DNA of 43,962 nucleotides from Porphyromonadaceae bacterium UBA7180 (GCA_002491165.1 DKVK01000093.1:6169-50130), one strand, 5' to 3'; shown: positions 24,985-34,489, counted from the stretch's first letter. Numbers and translations are program-made. Notes: generated by a model not told the origin, from the letters alone.

Positions 24985-27900
24985 TTGGTCAGTTCTGTAA
25001 AAGAGTTGTTATTTTTGTTTGAGACGAGCGTCTTTCCGGCGGAGTGCGCCACGATAACCGGGGCGTAGAGCGATTGTGCCGTGGCTATGCCTACGGAGAA
25101 ATCTCCTGTCTGCGTCACGATGCAGTCGTAGGAGAACTGGTGTGTTCCTTTGGGCAGATATTCCACGAAGAGCGAGGTCACGGCGTCGCGCACCTCGCGG
25201 TAGGTGAAGATGCCGTCGGTGAGGTAGTAGCTCGAAAGCTGCTCCACCGGTTCCATGCAGGCGCCGCGCTGGTCGGTGATGGAGATGAACTGTAGGTCCT
25301 CGGGATTCTTGACGGTGAGCACCACGCGGATCTTCTGGCCCGGCGTCAGCTCTTTGGCATCCACGATGGTTCCGGCGGGAGTGTCGTCGAGGGCGTAGAT
25401 GGTTTTCTCTATGGAGAGACGTTCAACGGCGGCGCTCTTCACCCGGTCGGAGGGAAGCACGTACTGCGCGAGCACGCCGCCCCACGCCGGACGGTTGCCG
25501 TTTACGTTGACCGTCAGTGTCTTGCCGGATACGGCTTTCAGGTCGAGTTGCGCAGTGATTTCGCCGGTGTAGGGATTCCCCTTTCCGGTAAAGTCGAGGT
25601 CGCCGATGCGCAGCGTTGAGGCGGTCTGCGGCTCTGTCCAGTCGATGCCGCTGCTGAGTATCGTGTAAATTATCTCGGCGGTATGGTGGTCATAGCCCCA
25701 ATCCTGGGCCTGTTTCTGCTCGATAAGCCACTGGCGCAGACGGTCCACGTCCTTGTCATGCGGCGCGAGTTCTATGAAAGCTTCAAGAACTTGCGTGGTG
25801 GTAATCAGCGGGTTGAAACCGGAGAAGACGCCTTTAAGGTTGGCGAAGTACATTGCGCCGTCATCCTTTACGGAAGCGTTCTGGCGCAGCGATTCGAGGA
25901 TTGCAAAGGCCGTGGTCTTGCGTCCTTCGCGGCTCAGGAGTATCGCCGCGGTGGCCTTGTCGTAGATGCTGAGGTCGCGCCATCCCTTTTCAATCTGTGC
26001 GAGGGCTTTCTTTTTATAAGAGGCGAAGTTGGCGTCGGTTGCCGTTTCGGTGAAGAAGCTGCGGATGTAGAGCCAAGACAGTGCCGAAACGGTGGAAATA
26101 CGCTTCTTCGATTTCAGATAATTGTCATATATCTCTGCATCGCAGAACTTTATGGCGCGGGGAATTGCCTGCTCGAAACCTGCGGGCATACAGCCCATGT
26201 CGCGGAGCATGGCGAGGTTCAGAAGCACGGCCGAAGTAGTGAAGACGCTCGACTTCATGTCGGGTACCCAACTCCAGCCGCCGTCGGCTTTCTGCACCTT
26301 CAGCAGTTGCTGTGTGTTCTCCTTCACTGCGGCGGCGCAGGCGTCACGGTCCAGGAGATTTACGAGGTTCTGCATACGGCGCGACTGCGACTCAGCGTCG
26401 TTGACCCACGGCGTGTTGATGAGCGCTACGTTCTTCAGGTTTTGGTTCTTTTCGAGATTGGAAACCAGCGTTGAATCCCTGCCCTGTTTCAGTTGGTCGG
26501 TCCACCATGATATGGCTTGTTGCACGCGCGGGTATTTGTCCACGGTATGTGCCGCCAGGGCGTTGCCGAACAGTGAGTTGAGTTGTGAGAAGATGCTGTT
26601 CGACTTTCCTGTGTTCAGGTCGGGGAGCGCCGTCACGCAGAGCCATACGGGATTGTCGCAGAAATGCAGGGTCACGTTGGCGTTTTTGTCATATTTCGGG
26701 AGCTTGGTGGTGAAGGTGTTGCGGTCCACTCCGAGATAGAAGTCTGTGCTTTCGAAGACGGGCGACGTGGCGGGGAGGATGGCTATGATGTCCTGCTCGC
26801 CGTCTTTGTAGCGGTCACCGACGGCGTAAGCCCGGATGCCGAGTTGCGAGATGTCGTCCGGCACGGTATAAGGTATGGCTACGGTGCGGGAACCTTTGCC
26901 GGTCATCTCTTCGCCCTTGAACTCCAGCCGTTTCACCACTGTGCCGTCGGCGGGGTTGAAGAGCTCAAGGACGCCGGCCACGGGACGTGTCTCTTCGGTA
27001 TTGTTCATCAGTGTGGCGGTGAGGTTCACGCTGTCGCCGGTGCGCAGGAAGCGTGGGAAATTGCCCTTCACCATGACGGGTTTGGCCGACACGGCGTCGA
27101 ATTTCTTGACGTCGGTGTACATTTCCGGAGTGTAACCGGCCAGTTGCAGTTGCCATGTGGTGTTGTAGTTGGGAGAGGTGAAGCTGAGCGTTACCACACC
27201 ATTTTTGTCGGTAGAAAGGTTCGGCTTGAAGAAAGCGAGGGGATGTTCGGCGTCTTGCAGCTCTATCCCGGCGGTGTCTATGTTCTGTGTCGCGGAGCCT
27301 TCGACCCCGATTCCGGCGGCAGATCCGGCGAGCGACTCTGCTGTGTCATCAGCCGCTTCCTTTTCGGCCGCTTCAGGGGCTGCCATTGCGTTTGCGCTCT
27401 TCATCGTGGCGCGCGACTTCATCATGCGTGGACGCGGTGCTTCGGCTTTCTCCTCCGATACCTGCACACAGTCATACAGCACCATACCGTAATCAGCGAA
27501 CATTTGGTAAAGCGGTTTACCGTAAGTCTGCCATTCGGGAGTCTGCGGCGTGAAGTATTTTATGCTCTTTTGCGGCGCGAAGAGTTGCGAGCCGCGAACA
27601 TTGCCGGGATAGTCGGTGTAAAGGCGACCAACAGTGGGATAATAGATGCTGCCTCGCGGATTCAAAACCCAGGCGAATGGTGCTATGGCGTTGAGCGCCT
27701 TGTCGGTCATCACGGCCATAACGGGGAGCGACGGCGCTTCTTTGCCGTTATAAAGGAAGCGGAACTGCCATGTCTCCTCGCTGCCGGGAGTGATGCGGTC
27801 GCGGAAGGAAACCACCTCTATTTCGAGTTTGTTGTCTGCTTCCGCCGGAACCACGGTTACGGTACCCTGCACGGGAATGAGGTCGTGCGAGCCGATGAAC

Positions 27901-30674
27901 GTCACGCGGATGCGCTCATTGTCGTCCGGGGCGGGAACTTTTATCGTCGTGACGTCGCCGGTACCTTTCAGCCAATTGGTTTCAAGCACTTTCTCGCAGT
28001 CGGAAATCTGGTATAGGATATATTGCCCCGGATAAGCGGTGCCCACTTTAACCTCGACGCTCTCGGCGCCTTTTTTCGCAGTGTAAGTGTTTTCCGGGAG
28101 CCACAGTGCGGTCTTCGATGGCACTTTGCGGTCATCGGCGCGGTAGAGGGTGAATTTGCCCTCCGCATTGTTGTCGGTGCTGTCTCCGGGGAGCGAGAGA
28201 AGGACGGTATAGTCCCCCGAAGCCAGGTTTTTGGCTGAGAGGGAAAGGGTTGGAGAGGTGAACTGACCCGATGCAACATTCCGGCCGTCACATTTCAGGG
28301 TGTAGTTTACCTGTCGGGTTACGGGCTTGTCGAGAATGTCGAGAACGGGGATTTTAAGGGTGACGGCATCGGTCTCTACTTTATATTTCGAGGGTATTCG
28401 GGCAGTTGAGATACGTTCCGCTTTGCCGAGGGCGAAGCCGCGGGAGGGTGACTCTGCCGTATCACCGGACGGGGAGGTTGCCGTCACTTTTACGGAATAT
28501 CCGCCACGGGCAAAGGGAGTGTCCTTGAGGTTTTCGCACGGGAGGGTGATTTTGAAGTTGCCCTGGCCGTCGGTGCCGACCGTGTTGCCGTAGGAGTCGC
28601 CGCTGTTGTTGTACCAGCGCCACCAGCCGTTGTAACGTATGGTGTAATCCACCTTGGCGTCGGCCACCGGCATTCCTGAATAGGTCATCACGCGGCCGGT
28701 GATTTCCACATTGCCTTTATCATTATCAGGAATAGTTATATCGCTGATTTCAGCGAAAATAACCGGCGCCTTGTATTCGGCTACCTCGAAGTAGGAGCTG
28801 CCCCCCGAAAGGTATTCTTCGGATTTCCGGAGAGTTATGCGCCAGTTCCCGAGCAGGCCGTCTTTCGGGAGGATGAAGAAACCCGATATTCGGCCGTCGC
28901 CGTCGGTGCGGAGGTTGGCTTTGTCGCGTTCCTTGCCGTTGGCGTCGTAGAGTAAGGCTTTCACTTCGCTTCCGCTTGCGGAGGCGAGGCGCCGGTCTTT
29001 GTATCTCATCACGATGGCGGTGAACCGCACCGTGTCGCCGGGATGATAGATGGAGAGGTCTGTGAGTACTTGTCCGCGGAAGGAGGTGTCGCTTTCCTTG
29101 CTTTCGGCACGGAGGCGGTTGGATACTTGCTCTGAATTGATGTCTTTGCCGCGCTGTGCCGTGGCTGTGAAGTAACCTTCCGGCAGCGGGGCTGCTCCCT
29201 GCTTGTCGGTGGTTTCTGTCTTGCTCTTGGATTTGCGGTTTTCGCGGAACGTTACTTCCTGTCCCGCTATCGGCCCGAAGTTGCGGCCGTCAGTCACGTA
29301 GAGGTTATTGTTCTTGGCCTCCACGTCGTTCGACGAGGTGGCGAATTGCAGGTCGCTGACGCGGAATACGGCCCTGTCATAATAATCGCTCTTGTTGACG
29401 ATTCCTTTGGTGTCGGGCGTGCGCGAAACTACAAGGACATACCGGCCGTAACCGGGATTTCTGACGGTTAAAGTGTCGGCGGCGTAGAAGGGAACGGTAT
29501 TGTCGAACTCGAACGGCGTGGAACTGACTGTCCGGCCGGTCGATAGTATCTGTTTAAGCGTTGGATTCTCAGGCGTTTCAGGGATGCGAATCACAAGAAT
29601 GTAACCCTTCTTCACGTTCTTGGTTTTGAGAAGGACTTTCACCGGCCGGGTGGAGAGCATCTGCTCGTCGGTGGTGAAGTCGGTTTCCTCAGACTCCATG
29701 TCTTGCACCATGCTGCGCAGGTTGTCAGCAAACCGGGAATCCGGATGCAGTCTGAGCGCTTCCTGCATGAGGGAGTACCAGCGGGTCATGTCTTTTCTGC
29801 TGTCGTCGCGGTTGTTGACGTAAGCTTGTTGCAGCAGGAAGAGCGATGCCGGCGACGATTTCAGCTCCTCGTAGCTTTTCAGCAGTGCTTCAGAGTTGTC
29901 GGCACGGTATATTCCGCGCACGAAGATGCGGGTGTCTTCTGGGAATGCCGGGCTTGTAAGCTCGTTGTAAATGCTGTTGCTTAGGCTTGCAAGCTTTTCC
30001 GAAACGTTCTTGTTATCGGTGGTATAGAACGGTATGGAAGTGTTTCGGCTCACAAATTGCCCCAAGATGTCCGTCATCAGTTGCATCCTTACGAAGGCGC
30101 CGACAGTGGGGACAAATTTGTCATATCCCTTTTCATCGCATGTAAGGAGCGGCGCGATGGTGGATATCGGGGTTTCGTCCATGCTCCGGGAATCGCGCAT
30201 GGCCTTTTCGGCAAGGTCGTATATGGCGTTGCGGAATTGGTCGCCGCTCCATTCCGTAATGTCGGCGGGAAGCGGTGTCAGGGGGAGCTTGCGTTGATCG
30301 AATTGCCATGAGTCCGAGGAATATACGTCCGAAAGAAATTGCGCCTCAAGGGTGCTCATGAGGTTTGAGTAGGTAGGCGACATCAGTGCCCCCACGGAGT
30401 CGAGAAGCGCAAACTGGTGCTGTGGCTTGGTTCCGTCTATCTGTCCGTCGGCGATGACCATCTGGATGGCGGCCAACATGCGTGTGTTGTCATCCTTGGC
30501 GTTCCTCAAGACCTGTTCAGCGTTTTTTATGACCGTCTTTGGATAAGCGAAATCCGGTTTCTCAAAAGTGTTGACAGAGGTTTTGGCCATTATGTTCTGG
30601 TGAAAAAAAACGGTCAGAATGATGGCAAGCATCACCACTGACCGATAAGGATTTTTTTTAAGTAAACGAGTCAT
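24981..30674 (-). CDS. Alpha-2-macroglobulin family protein, thioester-less
   Basis: A 1897-residue exported protein of the bacterial alpha-2-macroglobulin family, large bait-and-trap protease inhibitors. An N-terminal hydrophobic signal (about 12-30) is followed by tetratricopeptide-like helices (about 40-340). Tandem macroglobulin/immunoglobulin-like domains come next (for example DLSIYHPGDTVRFTAIVM, about 540). The A2M core has 'AFFKPNLSTDKNGVVTLSFTSPNYNTTW' split over about 1140-1170. A C-terminal alpha-toroid includes GGWSWVPDMKSS. Where thioester members carry CxEQ, this one reads about 'NPVWLCVTALPDLNTGKSNS' and has no CxEQ. An Ala/Glu-rich linker (AAPEAAEKEAADD) interrupts the middle. 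It is followed without gap by the MFS gene. Confidence 0.88.
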   Translation of the reverse strand: MTRLLKKNPYRSVVMLAIILTVFFHQNIMAKTSVNTFEKPDFAYPKTVIKNAEQVLRNAKDDNTRMLAAIQMVIADGQIDGTKPQHQFALLDSVGALMSPTYSNLMSTLEAQFLSDVYSSDSWQFDQRKLPLTPLPADITEWSGDQFRNAIYDLAEKAMRDSRSMDETPISTIAPLLTCDEKGYDKFVPTVGAFVRMQLMTDILGQFVSRNTSIPFYTTDNKNVSEKLASLSNSIYNELTSPAFPEDTRIFVRGIYRADNSEALLKSYEELKSSPASLFLLQQAYVNNRDDSRKDMTRWYSLMQEALRLHPDSRFADNLRSMVQDMESEETDFTTDEQMLSTRPVKVLLKTKNVKKGYILVIRIPETPENPTLKQILSTGRTVSSTPFEFDNTVPFYAADTLTVRNPGYGRYVLVVSRTPDTKGIVNKSDYYDRAVFRVSDLQFATSSNDVEAKNNNLYVTDGRNFGPIAGQEVTFRENRKSKSKTETTDKQGAAPLPEGYFTATAQRGKDINSEQVSNRLRAESKESDTSFRGQVLTDLSIYHPGDTVRFTAIVMRYKDRRLASASGSEVKALLYDANGKERDKANLRTDGDGRISGFFILPKDGLLGNWRITLRKSEEYLSGGSSYFEVAEYKAPVIFAEISDITIPDNDKGNVEITGRVMTYSGMPVADAKVDYTIRYNGWWRWYNNSGDSYGNTVGTDGQGNFKITLPCENLKDTPFARGGYSVKVTATSPSGDTAESPSRGFALGKAERISTARIPSKYKVETDAVTLKIPVLDILDKPVTRQVNYTLKCDGRNVASGQFTSPTLSLSAKNLASGDYTVLLSLPGDSTDNNAEGKFTLYRADDRKVPSKTALWLPENTYTAKKGAESVEVKVGTAYPGQYILYQISDCEKVLETNWLKGTGDVTTIKVPAPDDNERIRVTFIGSHDLIPVQGTVTVVPAEADNKLEIEVVSFRDRITPGSEETWQFRFLYNGKEAPSLPVMAVMTDKALNAIAPFAWVLNPRGSIYYPTVGRLYTDYPGNVRGSQLFAPQKSIKYFTPQTPEWQTYGKPLYQMFADYGMVLYDCVQVSEEKAEAPRPRMMKSRATMKSANAMAAPEAAEKEAADDTAESLAGSAAGIGVEGSATQNIDTAGIELQDAEHPLAFFKPNLSTDKNGVVTLSFTSPNYNTTWQLQLAGYTPEMYTDVKKFDAVSAKPVMVKGNFPRFLRTGDSVNLTATLMNNTEETRPVAGVLELFNPADGTVVKRLEFKGEEMTGKGSRTVAIPYTVPDDISQLGIRAYAVGDRYKDGEQDIIAILPATSPVFESTDFYLGVDRNTFTTKLPKYDKNANVTLHFCDNPVWLCVTALPDLNTGKSNSIFSQLNSLFGNALAAHTVDKYPRVQQAISWWTDQLKQGRDSTLVSNLEKNQNLKNVALINTPWVNDAESQSRRMQNLVNLLDRDACAAAVKENTQQLLKVQKADGGWSWVPDMKSSVFTTSAVLLNLAMLRDMGCMPAGFEQAIPRAIKFCDAEIYDNYLKSKKRISTVSALSWLYIRSFFTETATDANFASYKKKALAQIEKGWRDLSIYDKATAAILLSREGRKTTAFAILESLRQNASVKDDGAMYFANLKGVFSGFNPLITTTQVLEAFIELAPHDKDVDRLRQWLIEQKQAQDWGYDHHTAEIIYTILSSGIDWTEPQTASTLRIGDLDFTGKGNPYTGEITAQLDLKAVSGKTLTVNVNGNRPAWGGVLAQYVLPSDRVKSAAVERLSIEKTIYALDDTPAGTIVDAKELTPGQKIRVVLTVKNPEDLQFISITDQRGACMEPVEQLSSYYLTDGIFTYREVRDAVTSLFVEYLPKGTHQFSYDCIVTQTGDFSVGIATAQSLYAPVIVAHSAGKTLVSNKNNNSFTELTK

Positions 30675-30910
30675 AACTCAATGTAGTTTAAGTGAAAATT
30701 ACCCGGTTGCTCCGTTCTGCTCTTCCTAAATACTTTTCCGTGCGGCTTGCAGAGTTGCCGGTTGCGAGTGCTTGCGGTCCCGTTCAGGAAAACCGGTAGT
30801 TCGGGGTTGCTTTCACCGGAATGTCACGGCTGTTTTTGCGGTATGGGAGTCCGGTATGGGCGCCGTTTGGAAGAAGATTGTGCGCTCCCGGTGCAATTTG
30901 AACGTGTGTC

Positions 30911-31348
30911 CTATCTTCTTCTGTTTTTGCGGGCGTCGCGGAGATGTTTTCGGAACTCCTCTTCGGCCTGCTTCATCTTGTATAACTGTTTCGGGGTGAG
31001 GAATTTCAAGAACTCCTTTTCATATTTTTGGTCAATCTGTCCCTCCTTTATTTTGGCGGCAGACATCGCTTCCGTTGCGCGGTTGTAATCTTCGGCGGTA
31101 GCCTTGGCGTTGTTTTTCACGCGGCGCTCCATTTCGATGGCATCTTCATAGATGGCACGTTTTTCGGCCGTCATGCGCGTATAGAGATCCACGAACCGCT
31201 GTTGCTGGTCCGGCTTGAGGTCCATTTCTTGCGCCAGGAATTTCAGTTTATATTCCATAAGCTGCTTCTCGTCGTTGCCCTTGCGGGCAAAACAGAGAGC
31301 AGGAATAAAAAGCAGTGTCAGCGTGAGTATAAGGTATTTATATTTCAT
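30911..31348 (-). CDS. Spy/CpxP-like periplasmic protein
   Basis: This 145-residue protein has a signal peptide (MKYKYLILTLTLLFIPALCFA). A fully alpha-helical charged body follows with 'MDLKPDQQQRFVDLYTRM' and a C-terminal LTPKQLYKMKQAEEEF, resembling the LTxxQ repeats of Spy/CpxP periplasmic chaperone-stress proteins. I use ATG 31348, not the upstream TTG at 31357. That places it 5 nt after the anti-sigma-like gene's stop. The arrangement matches the Bacteroidota operon sigma factor - membrane regulator - LTxxQ protein, but no sigma gene is seen. The 30675-30910 spacer behind it holds nothing I can identify. Confidence 0.75.
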   Translation of the reverse strand: MKYKYLILTLTLLFIPALCFARKGNDEKQLMEYKLKFLAQEMDLKPDQQQRFVDLYTRMTAEKRAIYEDAIEMERRVKNNAKATAEDYNRATEAMSAAKIKEGQIDQKYEKEFLKFLTPKQLYKMKQAEEEFRKHLRDARKNRRR

Positions 31349-31353
31349 TGCTG

Positions 31354-31881
31354 TCAATTCTTTTTCTCGGTTGTGGTGGGAGTGTTCTGTGCCACTTCGG
31401 GCGCGCCTGTGGCGGCGCTTTCGATGGCGGCCGGCATTTTGACTTTCATTTGGGCATATTCCGGTTCAAGCTCTATGTTCAGGTGCTTTTCCAGTTGCTC
31501 GAACGACCCGAACTCGTCAAGTACCTCGCTTTCAAGTTCAAAGTCTTCTGCCGCATATTCCGAAGAGTACATCTCCTCGAAAGTTTCCGGTTCTTCGTCG
31601 AGCATTGCAACCATCTCCTGAGGGGGATTGTCAAGAGAAATCTGTTCGGAGGAGGAAATCATGTGCACCATTTTCACCATACACCAAATGCCGGCAAACA
31701 TGGCAGCCAGATAAACGTAAGGTTTAAGTTTCTGCCATCGTGTCATCGGCAATGTGGCCGGTTCTTTGCGCTCCGGAAGTTCACCAGGAAGACGGTCATA
31801 AAGACGCTCGAAGTATCCTTCGGGAGTCTTAAATCCGCTCTTCCTGTTTACTTTCAACAACACATTTTCTTTCTCTTTCAT
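31354..31881 (-). CDS. Membrane protein, putative anti-sigma/regulatory
   Basis: The 175-residue protein starts with a cytoplasmic part containing SGFKTPEGYFERLYDRLP, a motif typical of Bacteroidota proteins encoded after ECF sigma factors. One membrane segment is seen (about 53-75, LKPYVYLAAMFAGIWCMVKM). A periplasmic acidic tail (about 80-175) is rich in Glu and ends TTTEKKN. Anti-sigma function is inferred from this layout and from the LTxxQ gene following by 5 nt. The expected upstream sigma gene is absent; instead 409 nt of non-coding DNA precede it. Confidence 0.65.
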   Translation of the reverse strand: MKEKENVLLKVNRKSGFKTPEGYFERLYDRLPGELPERKEPATLPMTRWQKLKPYVYLAAMFAGIWCMVKMVHMISSSEQISLDNPPQEMVAMLDEEPETFEEMYSSEYAAEDFELESEVLDEFGSFEQLEKHLNIELEPEYAQMKVKMPAAIESAATGAPEVAQNTPTTTEKKN

Positions 31882-31900
31882 GCTTTTTTGACTCCATAAC

Positions 31901-31980
31901 CCTCCGGAGGTTTAATCTCTTTTAAGATTTAACGTTTCGTGGCAAATCAGTCGCGATAGCGGAAACGACTGATTCTATCG
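31901..31980. repeat. Inverted repeats in the leader of the anti-sigma-like gene
   Basis: CCTCCGGAGG (31901-31910) is a 10-bp palindrome about 20 nt before the start codon. Further out, AATCAGTCG (31945-31953) pairs with CGACTGATT (31966-31974), and CGATAG (31953-31958) with CTATCG (31975-31980). The two pairs interleave. No coding sequence lies in 31882-32290. Confidence 0.6.
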
Positions 31981-32144
31981 GGAAAATTACAAAAAAATAT
32001 TTCGTTGAAAATCAGTTGGTTGATAGAAATAGTAAAAATATTTGTCAATTAAACGAACTATTTTCGGAGAACCGGTGTTTTAAAGACAGAAAATAAATCG
32101 TTTCATGATGTTAGGTTAGTTCGAAAAGTATTATGGAAAAGACG

Positions 32145-32179
32145 ATGCAGCGAGTTGTGAAACCCGCTGCATTTTTTTT
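32145..32179 (+). terminator. Strong rho-independent terminator without a matching plus-strand gene
   Basis: ATGCAGCG / CGCTGCAT form an 8-bp stem with a 12-nt loop followed directly by eight T on the plus strand. No plus-strand gene ends here. On the minus strand it could also serve rnz, whose stop lies 112 nt away, but the T-run orientation favours a plus-strand transcript. Confidence 0.75.
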
Positions 32180-32290
32180 GTGCATTTTCGGGAGGCGAGG
32201 GGGCGATTAATCCCGGTTAATCAGGAATAGTCACGATTAATAGAGAGAAACCCTAAAGGCCCGCGGAGCCAGAGAAATACGAGTCGGCTT

Positions 32291-33205
32291 TCAGATTTCG
32301 AGGGTAAGGCCTTCGGTGCCGAGGATGGTTTCGGGGAAGATGGCGCGGGCTTCTTCCAAAAACAGTCGGTCGTTGCGGTAGCGCGAAGAGTAGTGGCCGG
32401 TCAGAAGACGTCCTACGGCGGCGTCGCGGGCTATGGCGGCGGCTTGCGCTGCGGTGCTGTGGAAGCGTTGCTGAGCTTCCGCCTCGTTCTCTTTAAGATA
32501 TGTGGTTTCGTGGAAAAGCAGATTAACTCCCTTCACTTTTACGGCCAGCGACGGCATATAGCGCGTGTCGCCGATGTGGGCGTAGCTACGTGACGGTGTC
32601 GGCTCGGCGGTGAGTTCGGAATTGGGAATGAGAATCCCGTTTTGGTCCACGTAATCGCGGCCGGCGCGCAGATTGTTGATTTGCGAGAAAGGGACATTGT
32701 AGCGCTCCAGCGCGTCGCGGCGTATGTGTCGCGGTTTCTCTTTCTCCTCGAAGATGTATCCGACCGTCGGCACGCGGTGTTGCAGTGGTATCGTTCTGAC
32801 GCGTAGTGACTTATTCTCGAAAATCACCTCCTCCTTTTGCGCGTTGAAGGTGTCGAAAACCACTTGCAGTGTGGAGTCGCGGTTGAAGTACCCGAAGATG
32901 GTACGCAGCATGTCGGCACCCTCTTCGGTAGTATGGATGGTGAGGGTTTCCTGAAGATTGGAAAGAGCGAGTGTGCCGGTCAGCCCGGGAAGCCCGAGTA
33001 CATGGTCGCCGTGCAGGTGGGTAAGGAAAATGTGCGATAACCGACTGAACTTCAGGTGCATGCGCTGGAACTGCTGTTGCGCTCCCTCGCCGCAGTCAAC
33101 CATGAAGAGGTTGCTGCGGTAGTCTACCACCGTGCACGAAGGGTTGTGCACCGGATTAGGTTTCGCCGACGCGCATCCCAAAACGTGTACCTTGAAATCG
33201 CCCAT
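32291..33205 (-). CDS. rnz: Ribonuclease Z
   Basis: RNase Z (tRNase Z) cuts 3' trailers from tRNA precursors. The 304-residue metallo-beta-lactamase fold protein shows the zinc motif THLHGDH (62-68), an N-terminal LGCASAKP, and the later LHETTYL and LTGHYSSRY (HST-type) zinc ligands. A typical flexible-arm insertion is present (about 150-190). It is 16 nt downstream of sdaA and probably co-transcribed. A functional match to this window is the 3' tRNA fragment at the far end, though that is coincidence. Confidence 0.94.
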   Translation of the reverse strand: MGDFKVHVLGCASAKPNPVHNPSCTVVDYRSNLFMVDCGEGAQQQFQRMHLKFSRLSHIFLTHLHGDHVLGLPGLTGTLALSNLQETLTIHTTEEGADMLRTIFGYFNRDSTLQVVFDTFNAQKEEVIFENKSLRVRTIPLQHRVPTVGYIFEEKEKPRHIRRDALERYNVPFSQINNLRAGRDYVDQNGILIPNSELTAEPTPSRSYAHIGDTRYMPSLAVKVKGVNLLFHETTYLKENEAEAQQRFHSTAAQAAAIARDAAVGRLLTGHYSSRYRNDRLFLEEARAIFPETILGTEGLTLEI

Positions 33206-33221
33206 ATCTTTCTCTCGTGTT

Positions 33222-34436
33222 TTACATTTGGGTGTAATCTTTGGCGAGGCCGCCCGTTCCCGTTTCCTTGTAAAGCGAGGGAATGTCGTGGCCGGTCTCC
33301 TTCATTACCTCGACGAGGCGGTCGAACGACACTCGGTGCGTACCGTCGGAGAAAGTGGCGTATATATTGGCGTCCAGGGCACGTGCGGCGGCGTAGGCAT
33401 TGCGCTCGATGCAAGGAATCTGCACGAGGCCGCAAACGGGGTCGCAGGTCATGCCGAGGTGGTGTTCAAGCCCCATTTCGGCGGAATACTCTATCTGTGC
33501 CGGGCTGCCGCCGAAGAGCTGTGTGGCGGCTGCCGACGCCATGGCGCATGCCACCCCCACTTCACCCTGGCACCCCACTTCGGCGCCGGAGATGGAGGCG
33601 CGGTGTTTCACCACATTGCCGAAAAGTCCGGCCGTGGCCAGCGCGCGCAGCATGTGCATCTCTGAGAAATCGCGGCTTTTCCACAGATGGTAGAGCACTC
33701 CGGGGATTACGCCGCTCGAGCCGCAAGTGGGAGCAGTGACAATCTCGCCGCCGGAGGCGTTCTCTTCGCTTACGGCCAGGGCGTAGGCGAAGGTGAGGCC
33801 GCGGCTTTTCAGGTTGTCGCGGTACCCTTCGGCCTTCACGCGGTAGGCGTTGGCCTTGCGGCGCAGGTTCAGCGGCCCCGGTAGGCGTCCCTCCTTTTCG
33901 AGGCCGCGCTCCACGGCTTCGCGCATCTTCCGCCATACCTGGCGCAGATAATCCCAAATCTCGGGACCTTCGCACTGCTCCACATATTCCCAGTAGCTCA
34001 GGCCGGTGCGTTCGCAGTATTTCTTTATTTCGGTCATGGAGTCCATGTCGTAGACCTCGGCAGATTGCGTCTTGGTTTCCCCCTCCACTTCTATGGCGCC
34101 GCCTCCCACGCTGTAGACGGTCATCTGGCCCAGGAGATTTCCGGCGGCGTCGAAACCCTGGAATTTCATGGCGTTGGGGTGGTAGGGGAGGAACGTATCG
34201 GGTTCCCAGATTATTTCGGCAGTTCTGCCGTGTCGCTCCAGCGTGTCGAGGATGGCCACGTCGGTCATGTGCCCCTTACCGGTGGCGGCCAACGAACCGT
34301 AGAGCGTCACTGTGAAGTGCTGCGCGTCCGGGTAACGGGTGCGGAATTTTGTGGCGGCGAAGCGCGGTCCCATCGTGTGGCTCGACGACGGGCCGGTGCC
34401 TATGCGGAAGAGTTCCCTGATTGATTTCATATTCAT
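33222..34436 (-). CDS. sdaA: L-serine dehydratase, single-chain iron-sulfur type
   Basis: SdaA deaminates L-serine to pyruvate and ammonia with a [4Fe-4S] cluster. The 404-residue protein is one chain holding the beta and alpha domains. IGTGPSSSHTMGPRFAA lies at the N-terminus. The cluster/active-site segment APTCGSSGVIPG is at about 235-246. CQGEVGVACAM follows, and then 'MTCDPVCGLVQIPCIERN' with the remaining cysteines. The start could be ATG 34436 or the ATG two codons later. A perfect promoter lies at 34510-34541, giving a 70-nt leader with repeats. rnz follows by 16 nt. Confidence 0.95.
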   Translation of the reverse strand: MNMKSIRELFRIGTGPSSSHTMGPRFAATKFRTRYPDAQHFTVTLYGSLAATGKGHMTDVAILDTLERHGRTAEIIWEPDTFLPYHPNAMKFQGFDAAGNLLGQMTVYSVGGGAIEVEGETKTQSAEVYDMDSMTEIKKYCERTGLSYWEYVEQCEGPEIWDYLRQVWRKMREAVERGLEKEGRLPGPLNLRRKANAYRVKAEGYRDNLKSRGLTFAYALAVSEENASGGEIVTAPTCGSSGVIPGVLYHLWKSRDFSEMHMLRALATAGLFGNVVKHRASISGAEVGCQGEVGVACAMASAAATQLFGGSPAQIEYSAEMGLEHHLGMTCDPVCGLVQIPCIERNAYAAARALDANIYATFSDGTHRVSFDRLVEVMKETGHDIPSLYKETGTGGLAKDYTQM

Positions 34437-34464
34437 GAGCTTTTCTGTACGGCGTGCGCAGGTG

Positions 34465-34489
34465 GCAAGGATTCCCTTGCGAGCCTTGC
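34465..34489 (-). promoter_or_regulatory. Competing repeats in the sdaA leader
   Basis: In the sdaA mRNA leader two GCAAGG copies (34489-34484 and 34480-34475) precede a single CCTTGC (34470-34465). Each could pair with it, giving a tight 6-bp hairpin with GAAT loop or a larger alternative. Position fits a switch-like leader, but this is speculative. Confidence 0.35.

Noticed and set aside
26664..28016. 450-aa plus-strand ORF inside the alpha-2-macroglobulin gene
   Set aside because: Fully antisense to a clearly real gene in GC-rich DNA; no recognisable domain.
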